The notes under the pieces: generated by a model
What the model saw: the letters and a program-made list of their open reading frames with translations, nothing else
What the model was told of the DNA's origin: nothing
Databases searched by the model: none
Program-made: the position numbers and the translations under genes
Assembly (NCBI GenBank): GCA_964568045.1
Contig: CAZMOL010000039.1
Span: forward strand, 1 to 15,525
DNA from: CAZDDA01 sp964568045
Lineage (GTDB): Bacteria; Bipolaricaulota; Bipolaricaulia; UBA7950; UBA9294
DNA length: 15,525 nt
Direction: 5' to 3'
Shown: piece after piece, positions 6,954 through 13,599 of the stretch
Layout: the number at the start of each line of letters is the position of its first letter
Numbering within the stretch: the stretch's first letter is position 1

Positions 6954-8667
6954 GCGTTCCTCCCCTGGATACTTTCTGTGAAACCAGTGCGCTGTAAGCT
7001 CGCTGCAGCGCATCGACCCTGTTTCGATCGCCGGCTTTTTCGATTTCGACCATTTCCTTGCGCATCTGCGCTAGCTTTCTTTCTATCGCTGGCAGCTTCA
7101 CGAGTTTGGTAAGCGCATCGTGCAGGGCCTTCTCGGAGTCGCTGAACGTGACCGGAGCCAAAGCGAGATAACTCGCCAGTCTTGCCGACTCCTCGTCCAA
7201 GTGCTGCACCAGTTGGGAAAGGTCGCACGGCCCAGTCTCCTTTGCTATCACCTCGACGATTGGATGGTATGCAGGGGAGAAATCCTCTGGCAAAGCGAGT
7301 TCGGCCACTTGCTCCCAGGTGGCCTTGCCCTGTAGCAACAGGGCCAGAACAACGTCCTCTGGGGTCCCAAGCTCTAGAGCTGACCCTTCGTCTGCTGCTA
7401 GATAATGCTGCTGCTTCCCGCGAAGAAATCGCTTCACATCGCTTTCTCCCATTTTGAGCGTTTCAGCCAGTGACACGACGATGGCGTCTCGCAGTGGAAT
7501 GCTGGAAAGCTGCGAGTAGAAGCTTCGCGCTTCTTCCAGGGCTTGCTCTTTGCCCCTGAACGTCTTTAGGTCGTGCTGAGTTGATATTGTCTCAACGTAG
7601 AAAGAGTGAAATGGGAGAGCAGTTTCAGTCAGCTCGATCATCCTTTGTGCTCCATCACGGCGGACCAGGCTGTCGGGGTCATCGCCTTCCGGCAGACGGG
7701 CTACCCGCACAAACAGGCCGCTGTTGTGGAGAATACTCATCCCGCGCAAGGAAGCCGCTCCCCCGGCGGCGTCGCAGTCGTACACGATTACGACCTCCTC
7801 CACGAACCGGCGCAGAAGGTTGGCCTGACTCTGCGTCAGAGCGGTGCCCATGCTGCCCACTGCGTGAACAATCCCAGCACACCGCAAAGAGAGGACGTCA
7901 GTATAGCCTTCGACGAGGATTGCGCAGCGCCGCCTCGCCAGTGCATCTCGAGCCCAGAACAAGCCGTAGAGGTGCCGTCCTTTATCGAAGAGATCTGTCT
8001 TGGGCGAGTTGAGGTACTTCGGTTCTCCTTGCAGGGCGCGTCCTCCAAAGGCGATCGGCCGGCCGGACAGGTCGTAGATGGGAAAGATGATCCGGTCGCG
8101 GAATCGATCGTATGCCCCTTCTTTTCCCTGTACCAATAGGCCGAGGTCGATGAGGGACTTGATTCCGAAGCGCTCGGCAAACTTGGCTTTGAGATGGTCC
8201 CAACCGGGAACTGCGTAACCCAAGCCAAACTGGCTCCAACTTTCTTCTTGATAGCCGCGGCCAACCAGGTATTCTCGTGCTTTCTTTCCGGCAGCGTGTT
8301 CGGTGAGGTTGTGACAGAAGTAATCGGCTGCTTCGGCATTGATTTTGCGAAGCCTCTCCCGCTGTCCATCGACCCGCTGCTCAAAAGAAAGGCCGGCTTC
8401 AGCGGCAAGCCGTTTTGCCGCTTCCGCAAAGGAGATCCGTTCGATCTTCATCAGAAAGCCAAACAGATCGCCACCCTCACCGCAGCCGAAGCAGTGCCAC
8501 AAGCCCTTTTGTGGACTTACCATGAAAGAGGGCGTGTCATCCTTGTGAAAAGGACAACGGCCCTTGTAATTTGCTCCTGATTCGCTCAACGAAAGATACC
8601 GCGAGATCACGGCGACGATGTCGATCCGTTCCTTGATCGCCTGAATATCGGTTCGGTCAGCCTTCAT
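6940..8667 (-). CDS. dnaG: DNA primase
   Basis: Synthesises RNA primers at the replication fork and is recruited by the replicative helicase. Length is 575 residues, within the usual 570-620. The N-terminal CHC2 zinc-binding domain shows C38-P-F-H41 and C59-F-G-C62. The catalytic core has YAVPGW at 151-156 and FGGRAL at 207-212. The Toprim fold carries VEGYTDVLSL at 252-261 (metal-binding Glu253), GTALT at 274-278, YDCDAAG at 296-302 (Asp297, Asp299) and EGDDPDSLV at 327-335. The C-terminal helicase-interacting part (about 430-575) is poorly conserved, as expected. ATG 8667 has AAAGGTGAT just upstream. It starts inside the end of the MBL-fold gene (11-nt overlap) and ends inside rpoD (14-nt overlap), so these genes are very probably translationally coupled. 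Confidence 0.97.
   Translation of the reverse strand: MKADRTDIQAIKERIDIVAVISRYLSLSESGANYKGRCPFHKDDTPSFMVSPQKGLWHCFGCGEGGDLFGFLMKIERISFAEAAKRLAAEAGLSFEQRVDGQRERLRKINAEAADYFCHNLTEHAAGKKAREYLVGRGYQEESWSQFGLGYAVPGWDHLKAKFAERFGIKSLIDLGLLVQGKEGAYDRFRDRIIFPIYDLSGRPIAFGGRALQGEPKYLNSPKTDLFDKGRHLYGLFWARDALARRRCAILVEGYTDVLSLRCAGIVHAVGSMGTALTQSQANLLRRFVEEVVIVYDCDAAGGAASLRGMSILHNSGLFVRVARLPEGDDPDSLVRRDGAQRMIELTETALPFHSFYVETISTQHDLKTFRGKEQALEEARSFYSQLSSIPLRDAIVVSLAETLKMGESDVKRFLRGKQQHYLAADEGSALELGTPEDVVLALLLQGKATWEQVAELALPEDFSPAYHPIVEVIAKETGPCDLSQLVQHLDEESARLASYLALAPVTFSDSEKALHDALTKLVKLPAIERKLAQMRKEMVEIEKAGDRNRVDALQRAYSALVSQKVSRGGTHGKR
6958..6965 (-). promoter_or_regulatory. Strong ribosome binding site that fixes the rpoD start
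   Basis: The minus strand reads GGGGAGGA, followed by four nt and ATG at 6953. It lies within the 3' end of dnaG. It rules out the 20-codon in-frame N-terminal extension of rpoD and suggests the sigma factor is initiated independently and efficiently despite overlapping dnaG. Confidence 0.8.
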
Positions 8668-9244
8668 CGATCACCTTTAACGAGCACAGGAACGGGTTGG
8701 TCCGTCGTTCCTTTTCAAGCGTGGTGGCCTCACCGTGGCCCGGATAGACGCGGGTGTTGCCGGGCAGGGCGAGGAAACGCCCGAGGGAGTCTCTCATGTC
8801 CTCCATCGATCCTCCGGGTAGGTCCGTCCTTCCGATCGAGCCGGCAAACAGGAGATCACCCGAAAAAGCGACTCCTTCTCCCACCAGCGCGATGCTTCCC
8901 GGAGAGTGCCCGGGGACGTGGAGGACCCGCAGTATTCCAGCAATTTCCTCTCCGTCCTCCAGGTACGCATCGATCGGCGGATGATCGGGATAGTACTGAT
9001 CGACATAGGGAAGATCGGCGTGATGCAGGCGTATTCTCGCCCCCTGTTCTCGAAGGACCCAGTCTCCGCCTACGTGGTCGAAGTGGCCGTGGGTGTTCAC
9101 CACCAAATCGACCTTTCGGGTCCCAATCAGTGAGTAAAGCGGTGCGGAGGCCTCAGCCGGGTCGATGATGATGGTGGTCCCATTAACGCTTACCAAATAG
9201 CAGTTGGTGGCAAGGGCTCCCAAGCAGATGGATTCGATCTGCAT
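8657..9244 (-). CDS. MBL-fold hydrolase, glyoxalase II-like
   Basis: Metallo-beta-lactamase-fold hydrolase of the YcbL/GloB-like group, often annotated as hydroxyacylglutathione hydrolase. The natural thioester or other substrate cannot be deduced. Start is ATG 9244, preceded by AAGGGGGG; this gives 195 residues, slightly short as in the single-domain YcbL-type proteins, which lack the GloB C-terminal helical domain. The di-metal site is complete: THGHFDH at 51-57 (His52, His54, Asp56, His57), His113 in PGHSPGS, Asp130 in SGDLLF and His170 in PGHGE. RTNPFL (181-186) near the C-terminus is typical of the subgroup. It follows comF by 11 nt and overlaps the start of dnaG by 11 nt, so it belongs to the same transcript. 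Confidence 0.9.
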   Translation of the reverse strand: MQIESICLGALATNCYLVSVNGTTIIIDPAEASAPLYSLIGTRKVDLVVNTHGHFDHVGGDWVLREQGARIRLHHADLPYVDQYYPDHPPIDAYLEDGEEIAGILRVLHVPGHSPGSIALVGEGVAFSGDLLFAGSIGRTDLPGGSMEDMRDSLGRFLALPGNTRVYPGHGEATTLEKERRTNPFLCSLKVIDEG

Positions 9245-9255
9245 TGCACCCCCCT

Positions 9256-9954
9256 TCAGGCACGCGCAACAGTCAAGACATAGACTGCTTTGTACCCCCC
9301 CGATTTGAGTGTAATAGCACACTCCTGCACCGTCGAACCGGTGGTATAAATGTCATCCACAAGGACAACCTTTTCCGTTCCTGATCTTATCAGTTGAAAG
9401 GCGCCACGCAAGTTGTTTCGGCGTTGCTGTGCGCGGAGGGCGGCCTGGGGGGATGTTACCCGCACCTTGGCAAGTGTTTTGTAAACGGGGATTCCGGCTT
9501 GCCGTCCGAGGCCGTTGGCCAGCAACTGCGCTTGGTTGAAGCCACGCCTGCGGCGATCCCGCCGACTCATTGGTACGTACGTGATGGCTTCGACATTCCC
9601 GAATGGCTTGGCTGTGTTGAGGTAAGCCGCGAATCGCTTGGAGAGAAAACGGGCCACAGCCCGTTCTCGGCTGAACTTGAGGGCGCGCAGAAGATTGCTC
9701 CAACTTCCTTCGTACGGTCCCAGACAACGCGCAAGGTCAAATCCTCGATCACGCGTGCCACATGCGCGACACAGGTCAACGCGGGGATCCTCCAGGGGAT
9801 CTTGGCACTGCCGGCAACGAGCCCCTTCAAGCGTTGGGAGCTGTTCCTCACACGATCTACAGAGGACCTCGAGCTTCGTTGCCTGAGCGCGGCACTGTAG
9901 ACAGCGGGGTGGAAAGAGAAGACAAAGGAGTCCCTCACCCAGCCACCGCGGCAA
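9256..9954 (-). CDS. comF: ComF-family phosphoribosyltransferase-like protein
   Basis: ComFC/GntX family: an N-terminal double zinc-ribbon followed by a phosphoribosyltransferase fold. In naturally competent bacteria the family is needed for uptake or processing of incoming DNA; elsewhere its role is unclear. Residues are counted from an upstream ATG at 10017. Cysteine pairs lie at 39/42, 53/56, 68/71 and 83/86. FPPRC precedes the first pair, RRRRGFNQAQLLA sits at 155-167 and the PRPP-binding loop VLVDDIYTTGST at 218-229. I favour the TTG at 9954 (232 residues): it lies 7 nt after the gap stop, has AGGGG upstream, and puts FPPRC about 13 residues in, as in relatives. The ATG at 10017 would overlap gap by 56 nt and has no Shine-Dalgarno. 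No other competence gene is in the window. Confidence 0.88.
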   Translation of the reverse strand: MPRWLGEGLLCLLFPPRCLQCRAQATKLEVLCRSCEEQLPTLEGARCRQCQDPLEDPRVDLCRACGTRDRGFDLARCLGPYEGSWSNLLRALKFSRERAVARFLSKRFAAYLNTAKPFGNVEAITYVPMSRRDRRRRGFNQAQLLANGLGRQAGIPVYKTLAKVRVTSPQAALRAQQRRNNLRGAFQLIRSGTEKVVLVDDIYTTGSTVQECAITLKSGGYKAVYVLTVARA

Positions 9955-9961
9955 CCCGCCC

Positions 9962-10975
9962 CTATAGGAGGTTTGCCACCCGGAGAAGCTGGTTTGTGTA
10001 CCCCCATTCATTGTCATAGAAGGTTACGACTTTGAGGAATCGTTGATCAACTACCCGGGTGGACGAGAGGTCGACAACACTTGCACGTGGATCGCCGATG
10101 ATGTCAGTTGATACCATTGGATCCTCGCTCACCCCTAAGATCTCAACAAGTTCACCCTCCGCATAGCGCCGCAGGGCAGCATTCACCTCGTCTACCGTGA
10201 CCTCACGCTTCATCTCAGCGGTGAAATCGGTCGCCGATCCGGTGACAACGGGGACGCGAAATGCCATTCCGTCCATCTTGCCGGCGAGGGATGGAATTAC
10301 TTTGGCTGTTGCCTTTGCCGCCCCAGTCGTCGTGGGGACAATATTGATTGCAGCTGCACGACCACGGGCGTAATCCTTGTGTGATGCGTCCACCAGTCGC
10401 TGATCAGCCGTGTACCCATGAACGGTGGTCAAGAAACCGTGTACGATGCCGAATTCCTTCTCCAAGACGTAGGCCACAGGCACAAGCGAGTTTGTGGTAC
10501 AGGAGGCAGCCGAGACGATCCGCATCTCGCTTGGCACCACGTCCTTGTGATTCACCCCGTAGACGATCTGGGGGATCTTCTCTGCACCCTCACCCTTTGG
10601 CGGCACGGAGAGCAAGACGCGTTTGGCCCCTGCAGTGAGGTGCTGTGCAGCCCCTTTCGGGCCGTCGTGGGCACGAAAGATACCGGTGGACTCTATGACC
10701 ACATCGATTTCCATGTCGCCCCACGGAAGCTTGGTTGGATCCTTCTCCTCAATCAGCGGAATGTGGGACCCATCGACTGTGATCCCTTTGTCGTCCGTGA
10801 CAACGGTCCGGGCGAAGCGCCCGTACACCGAATCCCGGCTGAGCAGATATCGTGCTTCGTCGAGCGCAATGAACGGGTCGTTAATGGCTACGATCTTGAT
10901 ATCTGGGTTGCCGAACGCCAGGCGGAAGAACGCGCGCCCGATTCGGCCAAAACCGTTGATGGCTACTTTCTTCAT
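9962..10975 (-). CDS. gap: Glyceraldehyde-3-phosphate dehydrogenase, type I
   Basis: Interconverts glyceraldehyde 3-phosphate and 1,3-bisphosphoglycerate with NAD. Start is ATG 10975, chosen for the near-perfect AAGGAGGT upstream; 337 residues, as usual. The Rossmann motif NGFGRIGR is at 7-14, followed by Asp33 in AIND, the residue typical of NAD preference. The catalytic pair is Cys159 in SAASCTTN (155-162) and His186 in TTVHGYT. Phosphate-site motifs NIVPTTTGAAKA (211-222), FRVPV (239-243) and the C-terminal YDNEWGYTNQ (320-329) are intact. The segment LLSVPPKGEGAEKIPQIV (121-138) is a little longer and different from the usual SAPAK loop. The ATG overlaps the pdxT stop (ATGA at 10972-10975), and its ribosome binding site lies inside the last pdxT codons, so the two are coupled. 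It could serve glycolysis, gluconeogenesis with PckA, or both. Confidence 0.96.
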   Translation of the reverse strand: MKKVAINGFGRIGRAFFRLAFGNPDIKIVAINDPFIALDEARYLLSRDSVYGRFARTVVTDDKGITVDGSHIPLIEEKDPTKLPWGDMEIDVVIESTGIFRAHDGPKGAAQHLTAGAKRVLLSVPPKGEGAEKIPQIVYGVNHKDVVPSEMRIVSAASCTTNSLVPVAYVLEKEFGIVHGFLTTVHGYTADQRLVDASHKDYARGRAAAINIVPTTTGAAKATAKVIPSLAGKMDGMAFRVPVVTGSATDFTAEMKREVTVDEVNAALRRYAEGELVEILGVSEDPMVSTDIIGDPRASVVDLSSTRVVDQRFLKVVTFYDNEWGYTNQLLRVANLL

Positions 10976-11556
10976 GATGCTACCTCCTTTTCCCATTGCT
11001 GGACCATGTTTGTGAAGTAACGGTGAATGCGCAAATCGTCTGTCAACTCCGGATGGAAACTCGTCACAAGCACGTTTGCTTGCCGAGCCGCGACCACCCT
11101 GTCGTCGTGCTCGGCCAGAGTGAGAACACCTTGCCCCACTCGTGTCACATAGGGAGCCCGGATGAACACGACGGGAACTTCATCTCCGATTTCTTTTATC
11201 TGAAGGGCGGTTTCGAAGCTGTTCACTTGTCGGCCGGAGGCATTGCGCGTAACGGTAATGTCGATAGCCCCGATATAAGCATTCTGCTGTCCCTCAATCT
11301 TCGTTGCCAAAAGGATCATCCCGGCGCACGTGCCGAAGAATGGGAACCCGCTATTCGCCAGCAGGCACAGTTCTTCGAACAGCGAGCCATCGGCGAGCAG
11401 AGAGATCGTGGTGGATTCTCCGCCAGGAAGGATCATTCCTGCCAGGCCATCGAGCTGCCCTGCTCGCTTCACCACCCTCCACTGCGTCCCCAAGCGGGAC
11501 AGACAGTGAATGTGCTCTCGCACCGCTCCCTGCAAGCCGAGAATCCCGATCGTCAT
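10972..11556 (-). CDS. pdxT: Glutaminase subunit of PLP synthase
   Basis: Hydrolyses glutamine and passes ammonia to PdxS, which makes pyridoxal 5'-phosphate from ribose 5-phosphate and glyceraldehyde 3-phosphate. Length is 194 residues, full for the family. Family motifs are complete: LGLQGAVREH at 7-16, LPGGEST at 43-49, FGTCAGMILLA at 74-84 with nucleophile Cys77, NSFET at 112-116, FIRAPYVTRV at 131-140 and SFHPELTDDLRIH at 166-178 with His168 and Glu170. It begins directly after the stop of the pdxS remnant (TAA then ATG, no gap) and ends overlapping gap by four nt. PdxT alone is almost inactive in characterised systems and needs PdxS to organise its oxyanion hole. An intact pdxT beside a gutted pdxS is therefore odd and implies either a second pdxS elsewhere or an assembly or decay event. 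Confidence 0.96.
   Translation of the reverse strand: MTIGILGLQGAVREHIHCLSRLGTQWRVVKRAGQLDGLAGMILPGGESTTISLLADGSLFEELCLLANSGFPFFGTCAGMILLATKIEGQQNAYIGAIDITVTRNASGRQVNSFETALQIKEIGDEVPVVFIRAPYVTRVGQGVLTLAEHDDRVVAARQANVLVTSFHPELTDDLRIHRYFTNMVQQWEKEVAS
10982..10989 (-). promoter_or_regulatory. Ribosome binding site of gap inside pdxT
   Basis: The minus strand reads AAGGAGGT, six nt before ATG 10975. It lies within the codons for the last PdxT residues (Lys-Glu-Val). It decides the gap start, discarding a seven-codon in-frame extension, and makes gap strongly expressed from the pdxT message. Confidence 0.85.
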
Positions 11557-11757
11557 TTAGTGAACCTGCATCATCTCGTGTTCGGGGATCTCCTCGATTG
11601 CGATGCCGCCTTGAGCACGGATGTCGGCGGGAAACCGCTCCAGCGCCATCACGGAAACAGCTCCTGCCTTCTCGGCGGTGGTGACGTCCATGATGACCCC
11701 ACCCTTCAACATTTCGGCCAGGCCACTCTTCACTCGAAACGTACCCTTTTCCACCAT
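11557..11757 (-). pseudogene. pdxS: Internally deleted pdxS (PLP synthase lyase subunit)
   Basis: A 66-residue product that aligns with the two ends of PdxS, normally about 290 residues. Residues 1-29 match the usual N-terminus in register (FRVKSGLAEM, then GGVIMDV with Asp24, as Asp24 of B. subtilis PdxS). Six residues are then missing: AE-QAKI-AE of relatives is collapsed to a single AE at 28-29. AGAV, VMALER and PADIR continue to about residue 51, then the sequence jumps to the family C-terminus (IEEIPEHEMMQV, 54-65), and the usual RGW-type end is replaced by His. Roughly 220 residues are lost, including both lysines that hold the reaction intermediates (Lys81 and Lys149 in B. subtilis numbering). 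No frameshift or internal stop is present, the ribosome binding site AGAGGTGA and a TATAAT promoter are intact, and pdxT follows immediately. It is catalytically dead as PdxS. Alternatives are a retained mini-protein or an assembly collapse. Confidence 0.85.
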
Positions 11758-11762
11758 CGCAT

Positions 11763-11770
11763 TCACCTCT
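11763..11770 (-). promoter_or_regulatory. Ribosome binding site of the pdxS remnant
   Basis: The minus strand reads AGAGGTGA, five nt before ATG 11757. It selects this ATG rather than the in-frame GTG at 11766, which lies inside the binding site. The chosen ATG also places Asp24 in register with known PdxS proteins. Confidence 0.65.
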
Positions 11771-11791
11771 TAGAGCTACTGTCTGGCCTGG

Positions 11792-11797
11792 ATTATA
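11792..11797 (-). promoter_or_regulatory. -10 element upstream of pdxS-pdxT-gap
   Basis: A perfect TATAAT on the minus strand, predicting transcription start near 11785 and a leader of about 28 nt. The -35 is weak: TAGACT at 15-nt spacing is the best I can find, four of six matches. It could drive pdxS/pdxT/gap and everything downstream (comF to tatD), making gap expression independent of the ABC transporter operon. Confidence 0.5.
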
Positions 11798-11974
11798 CCG
11801 CCTTATCAAGCGAGTCTACATGAGCAAACACGCCTCTGCAGAAGGCCACAAAACTCGGGTCGAATGCAACAGGCTCCCCAATGCATATCGCCGCCTGCGT
11901 TGGAACTAGGGAACTGTAGATTTTCGATCCTAATGGCCGTAAGGATATTCTGCACCGCTTTGCTACCAGCGGCC
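11793..11974 (-). other. Gap between nadK and pdxS with an open, protein-like reading frame lacking a start
   Basis: After the nadK stop, one minus-strand frame stays open for about 60 codons to a TAA at 11793-11795, a stop embedded in the pdxS -10 element. Its translation looks protein-like rather than random (IGEPVAFDP, then FVAFCRGVFAHVDSLDKAV) with ordinary codon choice. There is no ATG, GTG or TTG after the nadK stop. The frame continues upstream only as the +1/-1 shadow of nadK. It may be the 3' remnant of a deleted gene. I do not recognise the family. No terminator or riboswitch fold was seen in this stretch. Confidence 0.3.
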
Positions 11975-12805
11975 CTACTTTTCCCTCTCCCGCGAGAGGG
12001 TATCTCCCCAATTGAGTTTTTCCTCCAACACCTGGAAAAATGGGGGAGCATCGTGCAGGCGCACGAGACGGGTTGGGAGGCCGGCTCGTTCTATTGTCAC
12101 CTGCGCTGCGGACGGCAGGTCTGCAATATGATCGCCATCTGCGAAGAGACTTGCGGCAGTACGGCACCGGACCCGAAGGACCTCTTCTGCCGGGAAGATT
12201 ACCGGCCGCAACCCCAGTTTGTGTGCCGCAAGGGGGCTTGCCAGAATGCAGGCTGCGGGTGGCACGATGACCGGCCCGCCGGCCGAGAGGTTGTAGGCGG
12301 TGGAACCGGTTGCTGTTGATAGGATGAGCCCGTCTCCGGGGTAGATCGCCGCCTCTCCGTCGCTCCAGAGGAGTTCGAGTTCGCAAAAGCGACGCTTGGT
12401 TCCTCCTGCGATGACGACATCATTGAGGACCGTTCCACGTGCGTTTGTGGTAGTGAATGAAAGCCGCATCCTCTCCTCGATCGTACACCGATCGCGGAGC
12501 ACCTCTTCCAGTGCGCGGGTGAGCACGGTGGCTTGCACCTGGGTCAGAAAGCCGAGGCTTCCCAGATTTGCGCCTAGAATAGGGACAGTAGAGTCCGCAA
12601 AGATCGAGGCGGCACGAAGGACGGTGCCGTCTCCCCCCAGAGCGACGACCAACGCTCCTTCGGTCTCCAGGTATGCCGGTGCCTCGTAATCGATGGGTGT
12701 GGCTTCTATTTCCTTCAGTTGGCACCAGGCTTTGAGCACAGCCAGGGCTCTCAGCAAGCCTTCCTTGGTCTCGTTTGCGACGATATAGATTCGACGAAGT
12801 TCCAT
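11975..12805 (-). CDS. nadK: NAD kinase
   Basis: Phosphorylates NAD to NADP, the only route to NADP. Length is 276 residues, in the usual 270-300 range. Motifs: GGDGT at 57-61 (catalytic Asp59), GANLGSLGFLT at 78-88, NDVVI at 128-132 (usually NEV/NDV), the NAD-binding DGLILSTATGSTAYNLSAGGP at 158-178 (one residue short of the full motif start at Asp157 region) and FADGD at 221-225. ATG 12805 follows AAGGTGAT and lies 32 nt after the permease stop, so it is probably read from the ABC transporter transcript. The last eight residues form a polar tail (DTLSREREK-like) and the coding end contains a perfect hairpin. With Nnr and GAPDH further along the same strand, this gives the run a nicotinamide-nucleotide theme. 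Confidence 0.95.
   Translation of the reverse strand: MELRRIYIVANETKEGLLRALAVLKAWCQLKEIEATPIDYEAPAYLETEGALVVALGGDGTVLRAASIFADSTVPILGANLGSLGFLTQVQATVLTRALEEVLRDRCTIEERMRLSFTTTNARGTVLNDVVIAGGTKRRFCELELLWSDGEAAIYPGDGLILSTATGSTAYNLSAGGPVIVPPAACILASPLAAHKLGLRPVIFPAEEVLRVRCRTAASLFADGDHIADLPSAAQVTIERAGLPTRLVRLHDAPPFFQVLEEKLNWGDTLSREREK
11983..12000 (-). repeat. Perfect inverted repeat at the 3' end of nadK
   Basis: CCCTCTC at 11983-11989 pairs with GAGAGGG at 11994-12000 across a 4-nt loop, so the nadK message can form a 7-bp GC-rich hairpin just before its stop codon. On the minus strand it is followed by AAAAG, not a U-run, so it is not a standard intrinsic terminator. It could stabilise or define the 3' end of the transporter-nadK message. 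Confidence 0.45.
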
Positions 12806-12837
12806 GCCATCACCTTACTCACAACTCCTCTTGCCGA

Positions 12838-13599
12838 TCAAACCGGGCGCTGTCTGACGAATTTCCATCGGCACAGGAGGTGCTCCAACAACTCAATGAC
12901 CACATAAAGCACGAGGCCCAGGATCGCCATTGCCACGATGCCAGCGAACGCTTGCTCGCGTGCGAACAGCATACGTGTTTTGATGAAAGTCCCCAATCCT
13001 GTTCCCAGGGCGGCACTCGTTTCGGCGATGTACAGGAAGGCGATCCCCAGGCCGATACTCACTCGCGCGCTTGTCAGGATGTCAGGAAGGCTGGCTGGTA
13101 GGATCACGTGCCAGTACAACTGCCAGTGGGTCGCCCCTGCCGAGCGCACGCTGGTTAGGTGTTCCTCGTCGATGTTCTTCGCGGCCCCCCGTGCCGAAAC
13201 GAGTATCTGGAAGAAAAGAACGAGGGCGACGATTACGACCTTGGTGGCGTTCCCCGTGCCGAATACCAAAAACAGGAACAGAATGAACGCGACCTGCGGA
13301 ATGGGGTAGGTAATGTAGATCATCGGGGAAATAAACTTGTCCAGGATGCGCTCGTGACCGATGAGGAGCCCTAGCGGCAGTGCGATGACAAGCGCGATGA
13401 GCAGGGCCAAGAGCAAGCGAGCCGCACTGGCGAAGAAGTGGCGCTGCAGTTCGGCCGCGTTTTTGACCACCTGAGAAAAGGCTTCATAGGGGCCCGGCAA
13501 GAACCGTGACTGATAGATCGCGTCCACCGCTAGACTTGCGATCTCCCACAGGAAAAGAAGGATGATGATGCTCGCAATGTAGGTCGCGACCCGTTTCAT
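12838..13599 (-). CDS. ABC transporter permease, NitT/TauT (SsuC-like) type
   Basis: Inner-membrane permease of a BPD_transp_1 importer. Start is ATG 13599, overlapping the ATPase stop as ATGA, with GGGAGG upstream in the ATPase 3' end; 253 residues. About six membrane segments are visible (roughly 6-25, 58-80, 93-112, 118-137, 180-198 and 216-240). The cytoplasmic EAA loop that docks on the ATPase is at about 148-175 (VRSAGATHWQLYWHVILPASLP), in the form typical of SsuC/TauC/ThiX permeases. Third gene of an importer operon. The family moves taurine, sulfonates, nitrate, bicarbonate, riboflavin or thiamine precursors, and the sequence does not say which. Confidence 0.92.
   Translation of the reverse strand: MKRVATYIASIIILLFLWEIASLAVDAIYQSRFLPGPYEAFSQVVKNAAELQRHFFASAARLLLALLIALVIALPLGLLIGHERILDKFISPMIYITYPIPQVAFILFLFLVFGTGNATKVVIVALVLFFQILVSARGAAKNIDEEHLTSVRSAGATHWQLYWHVILPASLPDILTSARVSIGLGIAFLYIAETSAALGTGLGTFIKTRMLFAREQAFAGIVAMAILGLVLYVVIELLEHLLCRWKFVRQRPV

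Noticed and set aside
9955..10017. ComF starting at ATG 10017 with a 56-nt overlap into gap
   Set aside because: No Shine-Dalgarno precedes it, the extra residues have no family match, and TTG 9954 gives the usual distance to the zinc-ribbon cysteines; kept only as an alternative.
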